Source: Serratia nevei (lineage in GTDB: Bacteria; Pseudomonadota; Gammaproteobacteria; Enterobacterales; Enterobacteriaceae). From it: 64,000 nt of DNA. A program made the translations under genes and the position numbers. Shown piece after piece: positions 1 to 10,264 of this stretch (the first letter of the stretch is position 1; every line of letters starts with the position of its first letter). The stretch spans positions 1-64,000 of the forward strand of contig NZ_JAMYWQ010000008.1 in the NCBI RefSeq assembly GCF_024160145.1. Reading direction: 5' to 3'. The notes below the pieces were generated by a model. It worked only from the letters and a program-made list of their open reading frames with translations, did no database searches and had not been told where the DNA came from.

Positions 1-41
1 TGCAGGACTTTAATTTCCATACGAATCTCAAAAGTGATCAT
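1..41 (-). CDS. IstA-like transposase, first 13 codons (partial)
   Basis: The minus-strand frame starts at ATG 41 and reads MITFEIRMEIKVL before leaving the window. GGGGAG lies just upstream of the start. The pattern (M-x3-E ... I-x-x-L) resembles the N-termini of IstA transposases, in which a helix-turn-helix follows shortly after. It would be the DDE integrase that moves the element together with IstB. Too little is visible to confirm domains or intactness. Confidence 0.5.
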   Translation of the reverse strand, partial: MITFEIRMEIKVL

Positions 42-76
42 AAGCTCCCCTGTATTCAGAGGAGCAGATTAACCCC

Positions 77-124
77 TGGATCAATTTTCAACCGCTGGGG
101 TGGATCAGTTTTGCACCGTTGGTA
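77..124. repeat. Two tandem 24-bp IS terminal repeats
   Basis: TGGATCAATTTTCAACCG starts at 77 and TGGATCAGTTTTGCACCG at 101, an exact 24-bp period with a few substitutions. Such repeats at IS21-family ends are transposase binding sites. Confidence 0.6.
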
Positions 125-140
125 ACAGTTGCAGGGTAAA

Positions 141-1366
141 GTGTTCCCCACGCGAGTGGGGATAAACCGGCAACTTCTTCCCTGAAGTGCATGAGGATGC
201 AGTGTTCCCCACGCGAGTGGGGATAAACCGGGTGGAAAGCCCTGCATCGAGACCAAGAATCGCGTGTTCCCCACGCGAGTGGGGATAAACCGAGCCGCAC
301 CCTGCTTATCCCAGACGAACGGATGTGTTCCCCACGCGAGTGGGGATAAACCGAAATCGCCGTTGCACATCAGGCCTTCCTGGATGTGTTCCCCACGCGA
401 GTGGGGATAAACCGCCCAGCGACTACCTGACAATCCCGCTGTGTCGGTGTTCCCCACGCGAGTGGGGATAAACCGATTGGCATTGATGAATCTCGGATTA
501 GCCACTGGTGTTCCCCACGCGAGTGGGGATAAACCGCCCCCAATGGCAGGGGGCGCGATGCTTATCTAGTGTTCCCCACGCGAGTGGGGATAAACCGGCG
601 GTGATGGTGACATTTTTAGGCATTGCCAGCGTGTTCCCCACGCGAGTGGGGATAAACCGGATCTGGAGGGGTGCCGACAATAGCTGGAACGCGTGTTCCC
701 CACGCGAGTGGGGATAAACCGCTATCGGCTAAGGCCATCATAATTCTCAACGCGTGTTCCCCACGCGAGTGGGGATAAACCGAGGTGCTCCGTATTCAGA
801 TTTCCACCACTGTTGTGTTCCCCACGCGAGTGGGGATAAACCGGCGATGGAGCGCTACAAGGTGCAGGATATTTTCGTGTTCCCCACGCGAGTGGGGATA
901 AACCGTTAATGCCTTTCTGCTGCCCATCCACTAACACGTGTTCCCCACGCGAGTGGGGATAAACCGTCCCGCGCGTTTTCACTTGGCTGCCTCCTGCAGT
1001 GTTCCCCACGCGAGTGGGGATAAACCGTGAATTACATTCCCGACAGCCCAGCCATGTCCGTGTTCCCCGCGAGAGCGGGGATAAACCGCGTTCTCGGCAA
1101 CCGCACCGGCGTAGCCAGCTGTGTTCCCCGCGAGAGCGGGGATAAACCGAGCTGATCGCCGAGCGCAGCCTGGTGCTGTGTGTTCCCCGCGAGAACGGGG
1201 ATAAACCGGCGTCAACGGGTAAAGAGGCGCGCAAAGGACCGTGTTCCCCACGAGAGCGAAGATAAACCGGCCATCAGCTATCTCTCCGGTGAGCCGGGGA
1301 TAACCCAACTGATGGATAGCTGACCGGTCAAGATGTGGAGTTCTCCATATGAGTGGAGATAAACAA
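141..1366 (+). CRISPR. CRISPR array 1 (type I-E), 19 repeats plus a decayed end
   Basis: Repeats are 29 nt, starting at 141, 202, 264, 325, 386, 447, 508, 569, 631, 693, 754, 815, 877, 938, 999, 1060, 1121, 1180 and 1241, with spacers of 30-33 nt. The first 15 repeats have the stem-loop CCCCAC-GCGA-GTGGGG; those at 1060 and 1121 have CCCCGC-GAGA-GCGGGG. Decay increases to the right (1180, 1241), and a strongly degenerate copy lies at about 1338-1366, so the old trailer end is on the right. The left end is truncated by an insertion sequence, so leader and newest spacers must lie off-window, and new spacer uptake here may be blocked. Transcription is expected left to right. Confidence 0.97.
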
Positions 1367-1607
1367 AAACATCAAAAGGCATAATATCAATAATGAAATA
1401 TTATCATGTTAATTATATCAGTTGGTATAAGGTGGCGTTGGTTGCATTTAATAATTTATATGAAATAAAAATTAATTTTTTTCGTTTTGGCTTTACTGTT
1501 GTGAGCTTAATGGGCTTTTTGTGTTTTTGAATCATATATAAGTACCTTTAATCTGATGGAGGTGCTAAAAATACCAAAGTGCTATTTATATCTAAACGGG
1601 ATTGTTT
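1367..1607 (+). promoter_or_regulatory. AT-rich region upstream of cas3, likely cas operon promoter
   Basis: These 241 bp between array 1 and cas3 are strikingly AT-rich against both neighbours. They contain an inverted repeat, ATAATAT at 1381-1387 and ATATTAT at 1398-1404. No gene is visible. By analogy with E. coli, where H-NS silences and LeuO activates the cas promoter, this AT-rich segment is the expected control region. The exact promoter was not fixed. Confidence 0.5.
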
Positions 1608-4298
1608 ATGGGAAGTGATATCCCTGACTATATGCGTTACTGGGGAAAAGCAAAAAAAGTCGACTCACCCGAAGAGGGCAACGATTACCACCTATTAGCT
1701 TATCACTGCCTGGATGTCGCTGCCTGTGGATACCAGATGGTGATTGATAATCGTTTCCATGCCGCTGATATTCTCGCAGAGATAGGCTTCTCTCGTGCCG
1801 ACGGTGCTTACTGGTTTGCGTATTTTCTGGCGCTACACGATATCGGTAAATTTGCGCGAGGTTTCCAGCAACTTTATCCGCATAGTAATTCCGCATTGGT
1901 ACCTGATGCGGGGCGGATTTATCGCCCGCGACATGACTCTCTGGGATACTGGCTTTGGCAGAACCATATCTTGTCTCGCTGGTTGGATGACAATATCGCC
2001 TTGTTGCCTGATGATGAAAATAAGGAGCGATATGAAAGCAGCCTGAACATTTGGTTACAGCTGGTGACTGGGCATCATGGCGAACCACCGGAGAACGCTA
2101 ACGGTGCGCTGGCTTTTACTCGTGAAGATATGTTAGCGACAGAATCATACTTGCTGGCTATTCAGGCTGTGTTCCCCGAAACGTCTTTTCCTCCGCAATT
2201 TGCCGATAAAACGTGGCGCCGCAATTTAAAAAAACAAAGTTGGCTGCTGGCCGGGTTGGCTGTATTAGCGGATTGGTTAGGTTCAAACCAGTATTACTTC
2301 CCCTTTGTAGCAGCGCCAATGGCGTTAGCAAACTATTGGAAACAAGCTCAGCGACGGGCGCAGAATGCCATTGCTTCGTTACCTGCGGCATCGGTGGTTA
2401 ACGCGGAGTATCAATACCAGCATATTTTCCCATTTATCATAAAGTTATCTCCGCTGCAGCAAGATGCCGATGAGGCCGACATTTCCTCCCAAGGTAGCCA
2501 GTTATTCATTTTGGAAGATGTTACCGGTGCGGGGAAAACGGAAGCCGCTTTGATTCTCGCCAACCGTTTGATGTCACAAGGAAAAGCAGATGGCTTGTAT
2601 GTCGGTTTGCCCACGATGGCGACAGCTAATGCGATGTACCAGCGTCTCTCCAGGGCCTATCACGCTTTATTTCAGCCTGCTTCGCGCCCTTCTTTAGTGT
2701 TGGCGCACGGAGGCAGCAAAATGTCCAGAGCGTTCAGCCAATCCGTATGGCAGGGGGAGAACAACGGGCAGTCGCGTTATGGCGGTGCTGAATCCAGCGC
2801 CAGCGGTGAATGCAATAGCTGGTTTGCGGACTCACGTAAAAAGGCGCTATTGGCAGAGGTCGGCGTTGGTACATTGGATCAGCTCCTGATGGCGGCAATG
2901 CCATACCGTCATCAATCACTGCGGTTGCTGGGCATTAACCGGAAAGTGTTGATTTTGGATGAAGTGCACGCTTATGACAGCTATATGGTGCGCCTGTTAG
3001 AGGGGTTGTTGCATTTCCACGCTGCTCAAGGGGGAAGTGCCATTATCTTAAGTGCAACATTGCCTTATTCACTACGAGGTAAGCTACTTAACGCTTTTGC
3101 GCGCGGTGCGGATTGGAGCGCGCCTGAGCCAATGCAGAATGCCGGCTACCCGTGGGTATCGCAATTGAATGATCGGGGTTTGGCTGAGCGACAAGTCGCG
3201 ACGCGTGCCGAGGTAAAACGCCATGTCAATGTGAGTTGGATAACCCATCTGGAAGATGCGCTTGCGATGATTGAGCGAGCGGTAGCGGACGGGCGTTGCA
3301 TCTGTTGGATACGTAATACCGTTGATGACGCGATGTTGGTTTATCGCCAATTACAACAGCGCGGCAAGATCCCTGCAGAAGATCTTTTGCTGTTCCACAG
3401 TCGTTTTGCCTTTGTCGATCGTTTGCGCGTGGAGCAAACAACATTGGATTGGTTTGGTAAAAATGGCGATCCGCAACAGCGGCAGGGCAAAGTGCTCATT
3501 GCCACTCAGGTCATTGAACAGAGTCTGGATATAGATCTGGATATGATGATCAGCGATCTGGCTCCGATCGATCTGCTAATCCAACGCGCCGGGCGCTTGC
3601 AGCGCCATATCCGTGACGAAAACGGCAACAGCGGCGATGTCACGCAAGATGCTCGCCCGGCGCCGGTATTGTCCGTCTTCTCGCCTGAATGGCAGCCAAA
3701 TGCTCAAGAGGATTGGCTGGGAGAGGCACTACGGGGAACGGGGTACGTTTATCCGGATCATGCTTGTTTATGGCGTACGCAGGCGATTTTGCGCGAGTTA
3801 CGGGGCATCACCATGCCGGACCAAGCAAGAACGCTGGTGGAAAGCGTGTATGAAGGCAGCATTGAAGCGCCATCGGCCCTGTTGGACGTGGAGGATAGGG
3901 TTCTCGGTGCTAAGTATGGTGAACGCATGGCGGCTGGGCAAAACATCTTGTCTCGCGATCAGGGATACGATCGCCGGGCCAGTAGCACGCTGTGGAGTTC
4001 AGCAGCAGAGTTAACTACCCGCCTTGGTGACGAAACTCTGGATATTTACCTGGCGTATCGTACCCCTGAAGGCATCAAGCCTTATGCCGATGTGGATGAT
4101 TTCCCGTGGGAGCAAAGCCGGGTGCAGGTACGCGAAAAATGGTGGCGTAAGCATTGCGCCAGGTTACCCCAGCTGACGGAGACGGAGTTGGAAGCATTTC
4201 GAAAACAACAGCATCGGCCCCAGGGAATCGTGTTGCTGCTGGAAACGGACTGTAATTATTACCATCAATCGCTGGGGTTGTTGGGAAATGGACCGTAA
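1608..4298 (+). CDS. cas3: CRISPR-associated helicase/nuclease Cas3 (type I-E)
   Basis: Degrades DNA marked by Cascade, using an N-terminal HD nuclease and a superfamily 2 helicase. The start is ATG 1608; a TTG at 1602 is in frame but less likely. Of 896 residues, the HD domain shows H28/H33, H77-D78 (LHDIGKF), H156-H157 (TGHHG) and D222. The helicase shows Walker A (TGAGKT, about 306-311), DEVH (451-454), SAT (482-484) and, towards the C-terminus, a QRAGRLQRH arginine-finger motif. Length and domain order match E. coli Cas3 (888 aa). It is the first gene of the cas operon, with casA starting 13 bp after its stop. No frameshift or lost catalytic residue is seen, so interference should be possible. 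Confidence 0.97.
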   Translation: MGSDIPDYMRYWGKAKKVDSPEEGNDYHLLAYHCLDVAACGYQMVIDNRFHAADILAEIGFSRADGAYWFAYFLALHDIGKFARGFQQLYPHSNSALVPDAGRIYRPRHDSLGYWLWQNHILSRWLDDNIALLPDDENKERYESSLNIWLQLVTGHHGEPPENANGALAFTREDMLATESYLLAIQAVFPETSFPPQFADKTWRRNLKKQSWLLAGLAVLADWLGSNQYYFPFVAAPMALANYWKQAQRRAQNAIASLPAASVVNAEYQYQHIFPFIIKLSPLQQDADEADISSQGSQLFILEDVTGAGKTEAALILANRLMSQGKADGLYVGLPTMATANAMYQRLSRAYHALFQPASRPSLVLAHGGSKMSRAFSQSVWQGENNGQSRYGGAESSASGECNSWFADSRKKALLAEVGVGTLDQLLMAAMPYRHQSLRLLGINRKVLILDEVHAYDSYMVRLLEGLLHFHAAQGGSAIILSATLPYSLRGKLLNAFARGADWSAPEPMQNAGYPWVSQLNDRGLAERQVATRAEVKRHVNVSWITHLEDALAMIERAVADGRCICWIRNTVDDAMLVYRQLQQRGKIPAEDLLLFHSRFAFVDRLRVEQTTLDWFGKNGDPQQRQGKVLIATQVIEQSLDIDLDMMISDLAPIDLLIQRAGRLQRHIRDENGNSGDVTQDARPAPVLSVFSPEWQPNAQEDWLGEALRGTGYVYPDHACLWRTQAILRELRGITMPDQARTLVESVYEGSIEAPSALLDVEDRVLGAKYGERMAAGQNILSRDQGYDRRASSTLWSSAAELTTRLGDETLDIYLAYRTPEGIKPYADVDDFPWEQSRVQVREKWWRKHCARLPQLTETELEAFRKQQHRPQGIVLLLETDCNYYHQSLGLLGNGP

Positions 4299-4311
4299 TC
4301 AAGGAGATAAA

Positions 4312-5892
4312 ATGGAACCTTTTTCACTTCTCACCGAACCCTGGCTGCCGGCGATCACTCGTTCAGGCCAGAGAAAAAAGATTTCCCCAAAGCAGTTGTC
4401 GGATGACGACATTGTCGAACTGACCTATCCCAGGGCTGACTTTCAGGGCGGCGCCTATCAGTTCCTGATTGGTCTACTCCAAACGGCGTATGCGCCGGAA
4501 GATGAGGATAGTTGGAAAGACATTTGGCGCGAAGGGCTGGATAGCGAGGCCTGGCGGCAGGCGCTGGCGAGTATCGCTGATGCGATGCAGTTTGGCCCGC
4601 AAAAACCTGCGTTTTTACAGGATTTCTCCACGCTGGAAAGCGAGAACAGTTCTATTTCCGGTTTGTTGGTCGATTCTCCCGGCGGTAACACCCTTAAACT
4701 GAATAAAGATCATTTCATTAAGCGTGACAGCTACCAGCGTTTCTGCCCGCATTGCACCGCGATGGCGTTATTTACCGTACAAACCAACTCTCCGGCGGCG
4801 GGGGCGGGATTCCGCACCAGCATGCGCGGTGGTGGGCCAATGACAACGTTGGTAATGCCGCAAAATCACAATCTGCCGCTGTGGAAAAAGCTGTGGCTGA
4901 ATGTGTTGCCTCAGGAACGGCGGCCAGCACCGGCCGAATTGCCGTTGATTTTTCCCTGGTTGTCACCCACGCGCAGCAGCGAGAAGGCGGGTAATAGCGT
5001 GACACCGGAAAATGCGCATCCTTTACAAGCCTATTGGGGTATGCCACGCCGTGTTGAAATCGACTTTACTCATACAGAGGCGGGGAATTGTGACCTTTGT
5101 GGCGAACATCATTCTGCCTTGCTGACACAGATCCGCAATAAAAACTATGGCGTGCAGTATGAAGGGTGGCTGCATCCGTTATCCCCCTATCGGCAGGCGG
5201 TTAAAGCGGGTTCACCGTTGCTGTCGCTCAAAGGGCAGCCTGGAGGGTTGGCCTACAAAGACTGGTTGGGGCTGGCGCTGGGGGCAGAGGATAAGTTCAA
5301 CCGCACGGTACCGGCCGAAGTGGTGCGCGAGCAAAGCTATCGTCAGCTACGTCCGGCAGAACCCCTCTACCTTTGGTGTTTTGGTTTCGATATGGACAAC
5401 GCCAAGGCGCGTTGTTGGTATGAGCATCGTTTACCCAGCCTGGCTATCGATAAAGCGGTGCACTCACAATTCAGTGCGACTATTGAATTGGTCGTTGCTT
5501 TAGCCACGGGCAGCCTGTCGTTATTGAAATCGGCGCTGAAAGAGGCCTGGTTCGAGACGCCGAAGGAAGCGAAAGGCGATTTTAGCGCGTTGGATATCGC
5601 ATATTGGCAGGAAACCGAGGCTGATTTTCGCACGCTGCTCTCTTGCCTGGCGCAAGAACTGCCCGATGAGTCAGCGGAGGCTCGCACTGCATTGCGCAAG
5701 TGGGAGTCTGCGCTGCATCAATATCTATTTGTGACCTTCGATCGCCTGGCGTTGAACAATCCGGATGACAACCAGGTACTGCTGCGTGTTCTTACCGCGC
5801 GGCGCCTGATGGACAAAAACTACACCAGGCAGAAGGTACTGAAAGATGTAAAAACGCTGATGGCCGAACGAAAGGAGGTTCAGGGTGCTTAA
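4312..5892 (+). CDS. casA: Cascade large subunit Cas8e/Cse1 (CasA)
   Basis: Large subunit of the type I-E surveillance complex. It recognises the PAM and recruits Cas3. The frame is open from 4288, but ATG 4312 is chosen because AAGGAGAT lies just upstream and the resulting N-terminus (MEPFSLLTEPWLP) resembles E. coli CasA (MNLLIDNWIPV). The product has 526 residues. Two Cys pairs typical of the Cse1 zinc site are visible, in RFCPHCTAM and CDLCGEHH. The GGG(A/M)-rich stretch before TTLVMP corresponds to the family's loop region. It overlaps casB by 8 bp. Sequence similarity to E. coli CasA is moderate, as usual for this fast-evolving subunit. Confidence 0.95.
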   Translation: MEPFSLLTEPWLPAITRSGQRKKISPKQLSDDDIVELTYPRADFQGGAYQFLIGLLQTAYAPEDEDSWKDIWREGLDSEAWRQALASIADAMQFGPQKPAFLQDFSTLESENSSISGLLVDSPGGNTLKLNKDHFIKRDSYQRFCPHCTAMALFTVQTNSPAAGAGFRTSMRGGGPMTTLVMPQNHNLPLWKKLWLNVLPQERRPAPAELPLIFPWLSPTRSSEKAGNSVTPENAHPLQAYWGMPRRVEIDFTHTEAGNCDLCGEHHSALLTQIRNKNYGVQYEGWLHPLSPYRQAVKAGSPLLSLKGQPGGLAYKDWLGLALGAEDKFNRTVPAEVVREQSYRQLRPAEPLYLWCFGFDMDNAKARCWYEHRLPSLAIDKAVHSQFSATIELVVALATGSLSLLKSALKEAWFETPKEAKGDFSALDIAYWQETEADFRTLLSCLAQELPDESAEARTALRKWESALHQYLFVTFDRLALNNPDDNQVLLRVLTARRLMDKNYTRQKVLKDVKTLMAERKEVQGA

Positions 5893-6472
5893 CAGTAATA
5901 CCAGTAGGGAGTTGGTTTTTACCCAGGTGGATGCGCAAGAGGCGTTAAAGCGCTGGTTTAATGATTTGCAGCAGCGAGATCATCGCCAGTCTTTTAACGG
6001 CCGCGTATGGCGAGCCGAGCTGCGGCGGACCAAAGGACCTTACGAGGCGCTGACCTGCGAAGGATTTCGTGCGCTGTGCCAGCGGTTGGAAAAAATCATG
6101 CCGTTTCAGCCTGGCGATATGTTGGCATTGGCGTTATTTGCCAGCGTCGCGGTACATGCCGGCCGCGCAAATGGGCAAGACAGTTTCGCCGCGCAGTTAG
6201 GTAAGGAGTTAAAAGGGCGGCCTTGCCTGTCGTCGCTGCGTTTTGAACGTTTGCAGCAGGCCAGGCAGCCTGAGGCGTTGCATAGCCAACTGATGAAAGC
6301 GGTGAAATTACGCGGTGATGAAGGGGTGAATATCGTTTCGCTGGCGGACGGGATATTTCTCTGGATGCGCGAGTGGTTGGCGCGCGAGGAACATCGCCCG
6401 GTCGAAACCAATCCATTCCGCCGCAACAGCGTGCGTTGGGCCAGTGAATACCTGATGGCATCGGGGAAATAA
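5885..6472 (+). CDS. casB: Cascade small subunit Cse2 (CasB)
   Basis: Small alpha-helical subunit, two copies per Cascade, which stabilises the displaced strand and crRNA-DNA hybrid. The start is GTG 5885, inside the end of casA and 6 nt after a strong AAAGGAGG, so translation is probably coupled. 195 residues, slightly longer than E. coli CasB (160). Basic and rich in Arg/Lys (VWRAELRRTKGPYEAL), as expected for nucleic-acid contact. Assignment rests on position between casA and casC together with this composition. Confidence 0.9.
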   Translation: MLNSNTSRELVFTQVDAQEALKRWFNDLQQRDHRQSFNGRVWRAELRRTKGPYEALTCEGFRALCQRLEKIMPFQPGDMLALALFASVAVHAGRANGQDSFAAQLGKELKGRPCLSSLRFERLQQARQPEALHSQLMKAVKLRGDEGVNIVSLADGIFLWMREWLAREEHRPVETNPFRRNSVRWASEYLMASGK

Positions 6473-6495
6473 GTTAATTTAATAAGGACTTAATT

Positions 6496-7557
6496 ATGAC
6501 TACATTTATTCAGCTTCATTTATTAACCGCTTACGCCCCATCAAATTTGAACCGTGATGATACCGGGCGGCCGAAAACAGCCATCATGGGGGGCGTTGAA
6601 CGTTTACGCGTCTCCTCACAAAGCCTGAAGCGTGCTTGGCGTACTTCAGAAACCTTCACCGCTTCACTGAACGGCCACATCGGTGCCCGCACCCGGCGTC
6701 TCGGACGAGAGATTTATCAACAATTGTTGAATGGCGGCGTGGCGGAAGAAACGGCGTTGTCGATCGCAGGAAATATCGCCGGGAAACTCGGCGCGATTAA
6801 AAAGGATAAGAATGCGACGCCGGTCCAGAATCTGGATATCGAACAACTGGTGCATATCAGCCCGGAAGAGCGGGAGAAAATCAGCCAACTGGTGAATGAG
6901 CTTATCGCAGCTCAGCGCGAGCCTAAAGAAGATGAATTGAATATCAAGCAGCTACTGGGTGAGCAGGCGCAAGGGGTGGATATCGCGCTGTTTGGCCGCA
7001 TGCTGGCGTCTAACCCGGAATTTAACGTTGAGGCCGCTTGTCAGGTTGCCCATGCCTTGGGCGTTAGCGCAGTGGCGGTGGAAGAGGACTTCTTCACGGC
7101 GGTAGACGATCTTAATCGTAAAGAAGAAGATGCCGGTTCGGCGCATATGGGGGAGCAAGGCTTCGCATCCGCATTGTTGTATAGCTATATCTGCATCAGC
7201 CGCGATCTGTTGCTGCAAAACTTGAAGGGCGATGAGGCTTTGCTTGAACGCACCTTGCGAGCATTTACGGAAACGGCGATTACGGTTTCCCCAACGGGAA
7301 AACAAAACAGCTTCGCTTCACGTGCCTACGCCTCTTATGTTTTGGCGGAAAAAGGGGAATGTCAGCCGCGTTCGCTTTCCGTTGCTTTCTTCAACCCGGT
7401 GCGTGGTGAGGATCAGCTTTTGCAGGCGATTGCCGGCCTGCAACAGCAATACCAGAAGTTTGCGCGCGCATACGATATGCATTCCGAGAGCTATCAGCTG
7501 AATGTGGAAGAAGGCGAGGGCACGTTGGCGGGTTTACTGGATTTTGTCGCCAAATAA
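6496..7557 (+). CDS. casC: Cascade backbone subunit Cas7e (CasC/Cse4)
   Basis: RAMP-fold subunit that polymerises (six copies) along the crRNA spacer. ATG 6496 has AAGGA upstream. 353 residues (E. coli 363). The N-terminus FIQLHLLTAYAPSNLNRDD, followed by RPKTAIMGG and RLRVSSQSLKRAWR, is the family signature. The C-terminal half carries SPTGKQNSFA and an NPV motif, also characteristic. It lies 23 bp after casB and 12 bp before casD. Intact. Confidence 0.97.
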   Translation: MTTFIQLHLLTAYAPSNLNRDDTGRPKTAIMGGVERLRVSSQSLKRAWRTSETFTASLNGHIGARTRRLGREIYQQLLNGGVAEETALSIAGNIAGKLGAIKKDKNATPVQNLDIEQLVHISPEEREKISQLVNELIAAQREPKEDELNIKQLLGEQAQGVDIALFGRMLASNPEFNVEAACQVAHALGVSAVAVEEDFFTAVDDLNRKEEDAGSAHMGEQGFASALLYSYICISRDLLLQNLKGDEALLERTLRAFTETAITVSPTGKQNSFASRAYASYVLAEKGECQPRSLSVAFFNPVRGEDQLLQAIAGLQQQYQKFARAYDMHSESYQLNVEEGEGTLAGLLDFVAK

Positions 7558-7569
7558 ACAGGAGGCATG

Positions 7570-8298
7570 ATGTCCCGTTATCTGTTATTCCAGCTTTATG
7601 CGCCTATGGCGTCATGGGGGGCACCAGCCGTGGGGGAAGTGCGTCATACCGATGCGGTTCCAACACGTTCCGCCCTATTGGGGTTATTGGCAGCGGCACT
7701 CGGTATTCCCCGGGATAATGAAGACGAGCTGAATCAATTTAATCAACATTACCGCTTCGCTATTCTACCGTTGTCATCTCGTGAGCAATGGTTGCGTGAC
7801 TATCACACCACTCAGGTGCCGAGAGAAAATAAAAAGCGGCGTTATTTCACCCGTCGTGAAGAATTAACTTTAGCACCGCAAGAGGTGGGCACCATGCTTT
7901 CCTCGCGTGAGTATCGTTGTGATGCCTATTATCTGGTGGCCGTTAGCGCAGAATCTGATGCTCCTGTAGGTTTGGAGACTTTGGCACAGGCGCTGAAAAC
8001 ACCGATATTTCCTCTGTATTTGGGGCGAAAGGCATGTCCTTTGGCATTGCCTCTGGCACCCAGAATACTGACCGGACAGCTGGCGGACGTATTCCGCGCG
8101 GGGGAAAAACAACTGGAACACGATCTTGCCCTCTTGTATTCCCCTGCCAAACCGATGGCGCTTTGCTATTGGGAAGGTGAGGCGGAAGGCGTGGATCCGC
8201 TGGAGTCCCGGCAACGCAACGATCGGCCGCTCAGCAAGAAGCGTTGGCAATTTGGGACGCGCGTGCAGCATAGCGGAAAATATCGGAGGGAGGCGTAA
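7570..8298 (+). CDS. casD: Cascade subunit Cas5e (CasD)
   Basis: RAMP protein that caps the 5' handle of crRNA. Two adjacent ATGs exist (7567, 7570). AGGAGG at 7560-7565 gives usable spacing only for 7570, so 242 residues are assumed. The N-terminus SRYLLFQLYAPMASWG, then HTDAVPTRSALLGLLAAALG, matches the Cas5e family (E. coli: LILRLAGPMQAWG ... PTRSGLLGLLG). RDYHTTQ and YLGRKACPL motifs follow. Its stop overlaps the casE start (TAATG). Confidence 0.95.
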   Translation: MSRYLLFQLYAPMASWGAPAVGEVRHTDAVPTRSALLGLLAAALGIPRDNEDELNQFNQHYRFAILPLSSREQWLRDYHTTQVPRENKKRRYFTRREELTLAPQEVGTMLSSREYRCDAYYLVAVSAESDAPVGLETLAQALKTPIFPLYLGRKACPLALPLAPRILTGQLADVFRAGEKQLEHDLALLYSPAKPMALCYWEGEAEGVDPLESRQRNDRPLSKKRWQFGTRVQHSGKYRREA

Positions 8299-8963
8299 TG
8301 TTTCTTTCTCGCGTCACTTTGGATCTGGCAAGGTTGCCGCCGGCCATGTTGGATAAATGGCTCAGTACACAACAGACTTATGCCAGCCACCAATGGCTAT
8401 GGCAACTCTTCCCCGATGAGCCGGAAAGGTGCTTTTTGTTCCGTCAGGAATCGTCGACCGTTCAGGGCCAGTTTTATCTGCTGTCAGAAAGGCGGCCGCA
8501 GCAGCAACATAATTTATTCCAGATCGCGACTAAACCGTATGAGCCGCAATTGGTGAAAGGCATGACATTGTTTTTCAATCTGCGGGCCAACCCGGTCATT
8601 ACCCGGCAAGGTAAGCGCAGCGATGTGATGATGGATGCGAAGTTTCACGCCAGACGGCAAGGCGTTCTCCCTTGCGAGTGGAAAATGCGGCAGGAACACG
8701 CGGCGCAACATTGGTTGCAAGAGCAAGGAGAGCGGCATGGTTTTAGATTAAGCCCGTTGATGGAGGATTTTACTCACGTAGTTGCCTTCCAGTCGCAGCG
8801 ATTATCGCGCCGCAATGGGGAAAAACCGATAACTTTCAGCACGGTGGATTACGCCGGTTACCTGACGGTTACTGAACCGACTCTGTTTCTGCAGGCATTG
8901 CGTTCGGGGCTGGGTAAAAGCAAAGCATTGGGATGTGGGTTATTGATGATTAAAAGGGGATAA
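8298..8963 (+). CDS. casE: crRNA-processing endoribonuclease Cas6e (CasE)
   Basis: Cuts pre-crRNA at the base of each repeat hairpin and stays bound to the 3' handle. 221 residues, starting at an ATG that overlaps the casD stop. YASHQWLW puts a candidate general-base His at 31. A C-terminal glycine-rich G-loop (GLGKSKALGCGL) is present, as in E. coli CasE. It must handle both stem types in this window: CCCCAC/GTGGGG (array 1) and CCCCGC/GCGGGG (arrays 2 and 3). The cas1 start follows after 3 bp. Confidence 0.96.
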   Translation: MFLSRVTLDLARLPPAMLDKWLSTQQTYASHQWLWQLFPDEPERCFLFRQESSTVQGQFYLLSERRPQQQHNLFQIATKPYEPQLVKGMTLFFNLRANPVITRQGKRSDVMMDAKFHARRQGVLPCEWKMRQEHAAQHWLQEQGERHGFRLSPLMEDFTHVVAFQSQRLSRRNGEKPITFSTVDYAGYLTVTEPTLFLQALRSGLGKSKALGCGLLMIKRG

Positions 8964-8966
8964 GCG

Positions 8967-10180
<1,214 letters not shown>

Positions 10181-10264
10181 GTTATCGATCTTTAAAAATA
10201 TGGAAAAGTTGGTGGAATTTTAGAAGCCTAGAAACTCAAGTTATAACAATTAGTTAATCTTAGA
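10181..10264 (+). promoter_or_regulatory. Leader of CRISPR array 2
   Basis: AT-rich, 84 bp between cas2 and repeat 1. TTGGTGGAATTTTAG begins at 10209, exactly 56 bp before the first repeat; a matching motif lies 56 bp before array 3. An IHF-like site on the minus strand (CAATTAGTTAATC, 10247-10259, one mismatch to the WATCAANNNNTTR consensus) lies next to the repeat, where IHF bends the leader in E. coli. TTAGA directly abuts repeat 1. Confidence 0.75.

Larger units (their letters stand above)
1..127 (-). mobile_element. IS21-family-like insertion sequence, left end (rest off-window)
   Basis: Read on the minus strand, this stretch starts with TG at 127 and contains two copies of a 24-bp terminal unit (TGGATCA at 77 and 101). 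It then leads into a ribosome-binding site (GGGGAG) and an ATG at 41 that opens an istA-like frame. Multiple direct repeats inside the tip and a TG...CA terminus are typical of IS21-family elements. Only 13 bases (128-140) separate the proposed IS tip from the first visible CRISPR repeat. They do not resemble the leader ends of arrays 2 and 3, so the element most likely landed inside a spacer. The family call rests on the tip structure and 13 codons only. Confidence 0.6.

Noticed and set aside
128-140. Flank between IS and array 1 as a remnant of the leader
   Set aside because: GTTGCAGGGTAAA does not match the ends of leaders 2 and 3 (TTAGA, TAAGA); a split spacer is more likely, though not proven.
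56-1308. Several open frames running through array 1 with repeating GLSPLAWGT / RFIPTRVGNT peptides
   Set aside because: They are translations of CRISPR repeats and spacers; the periodicity is that of the repeat unit, not a protein.
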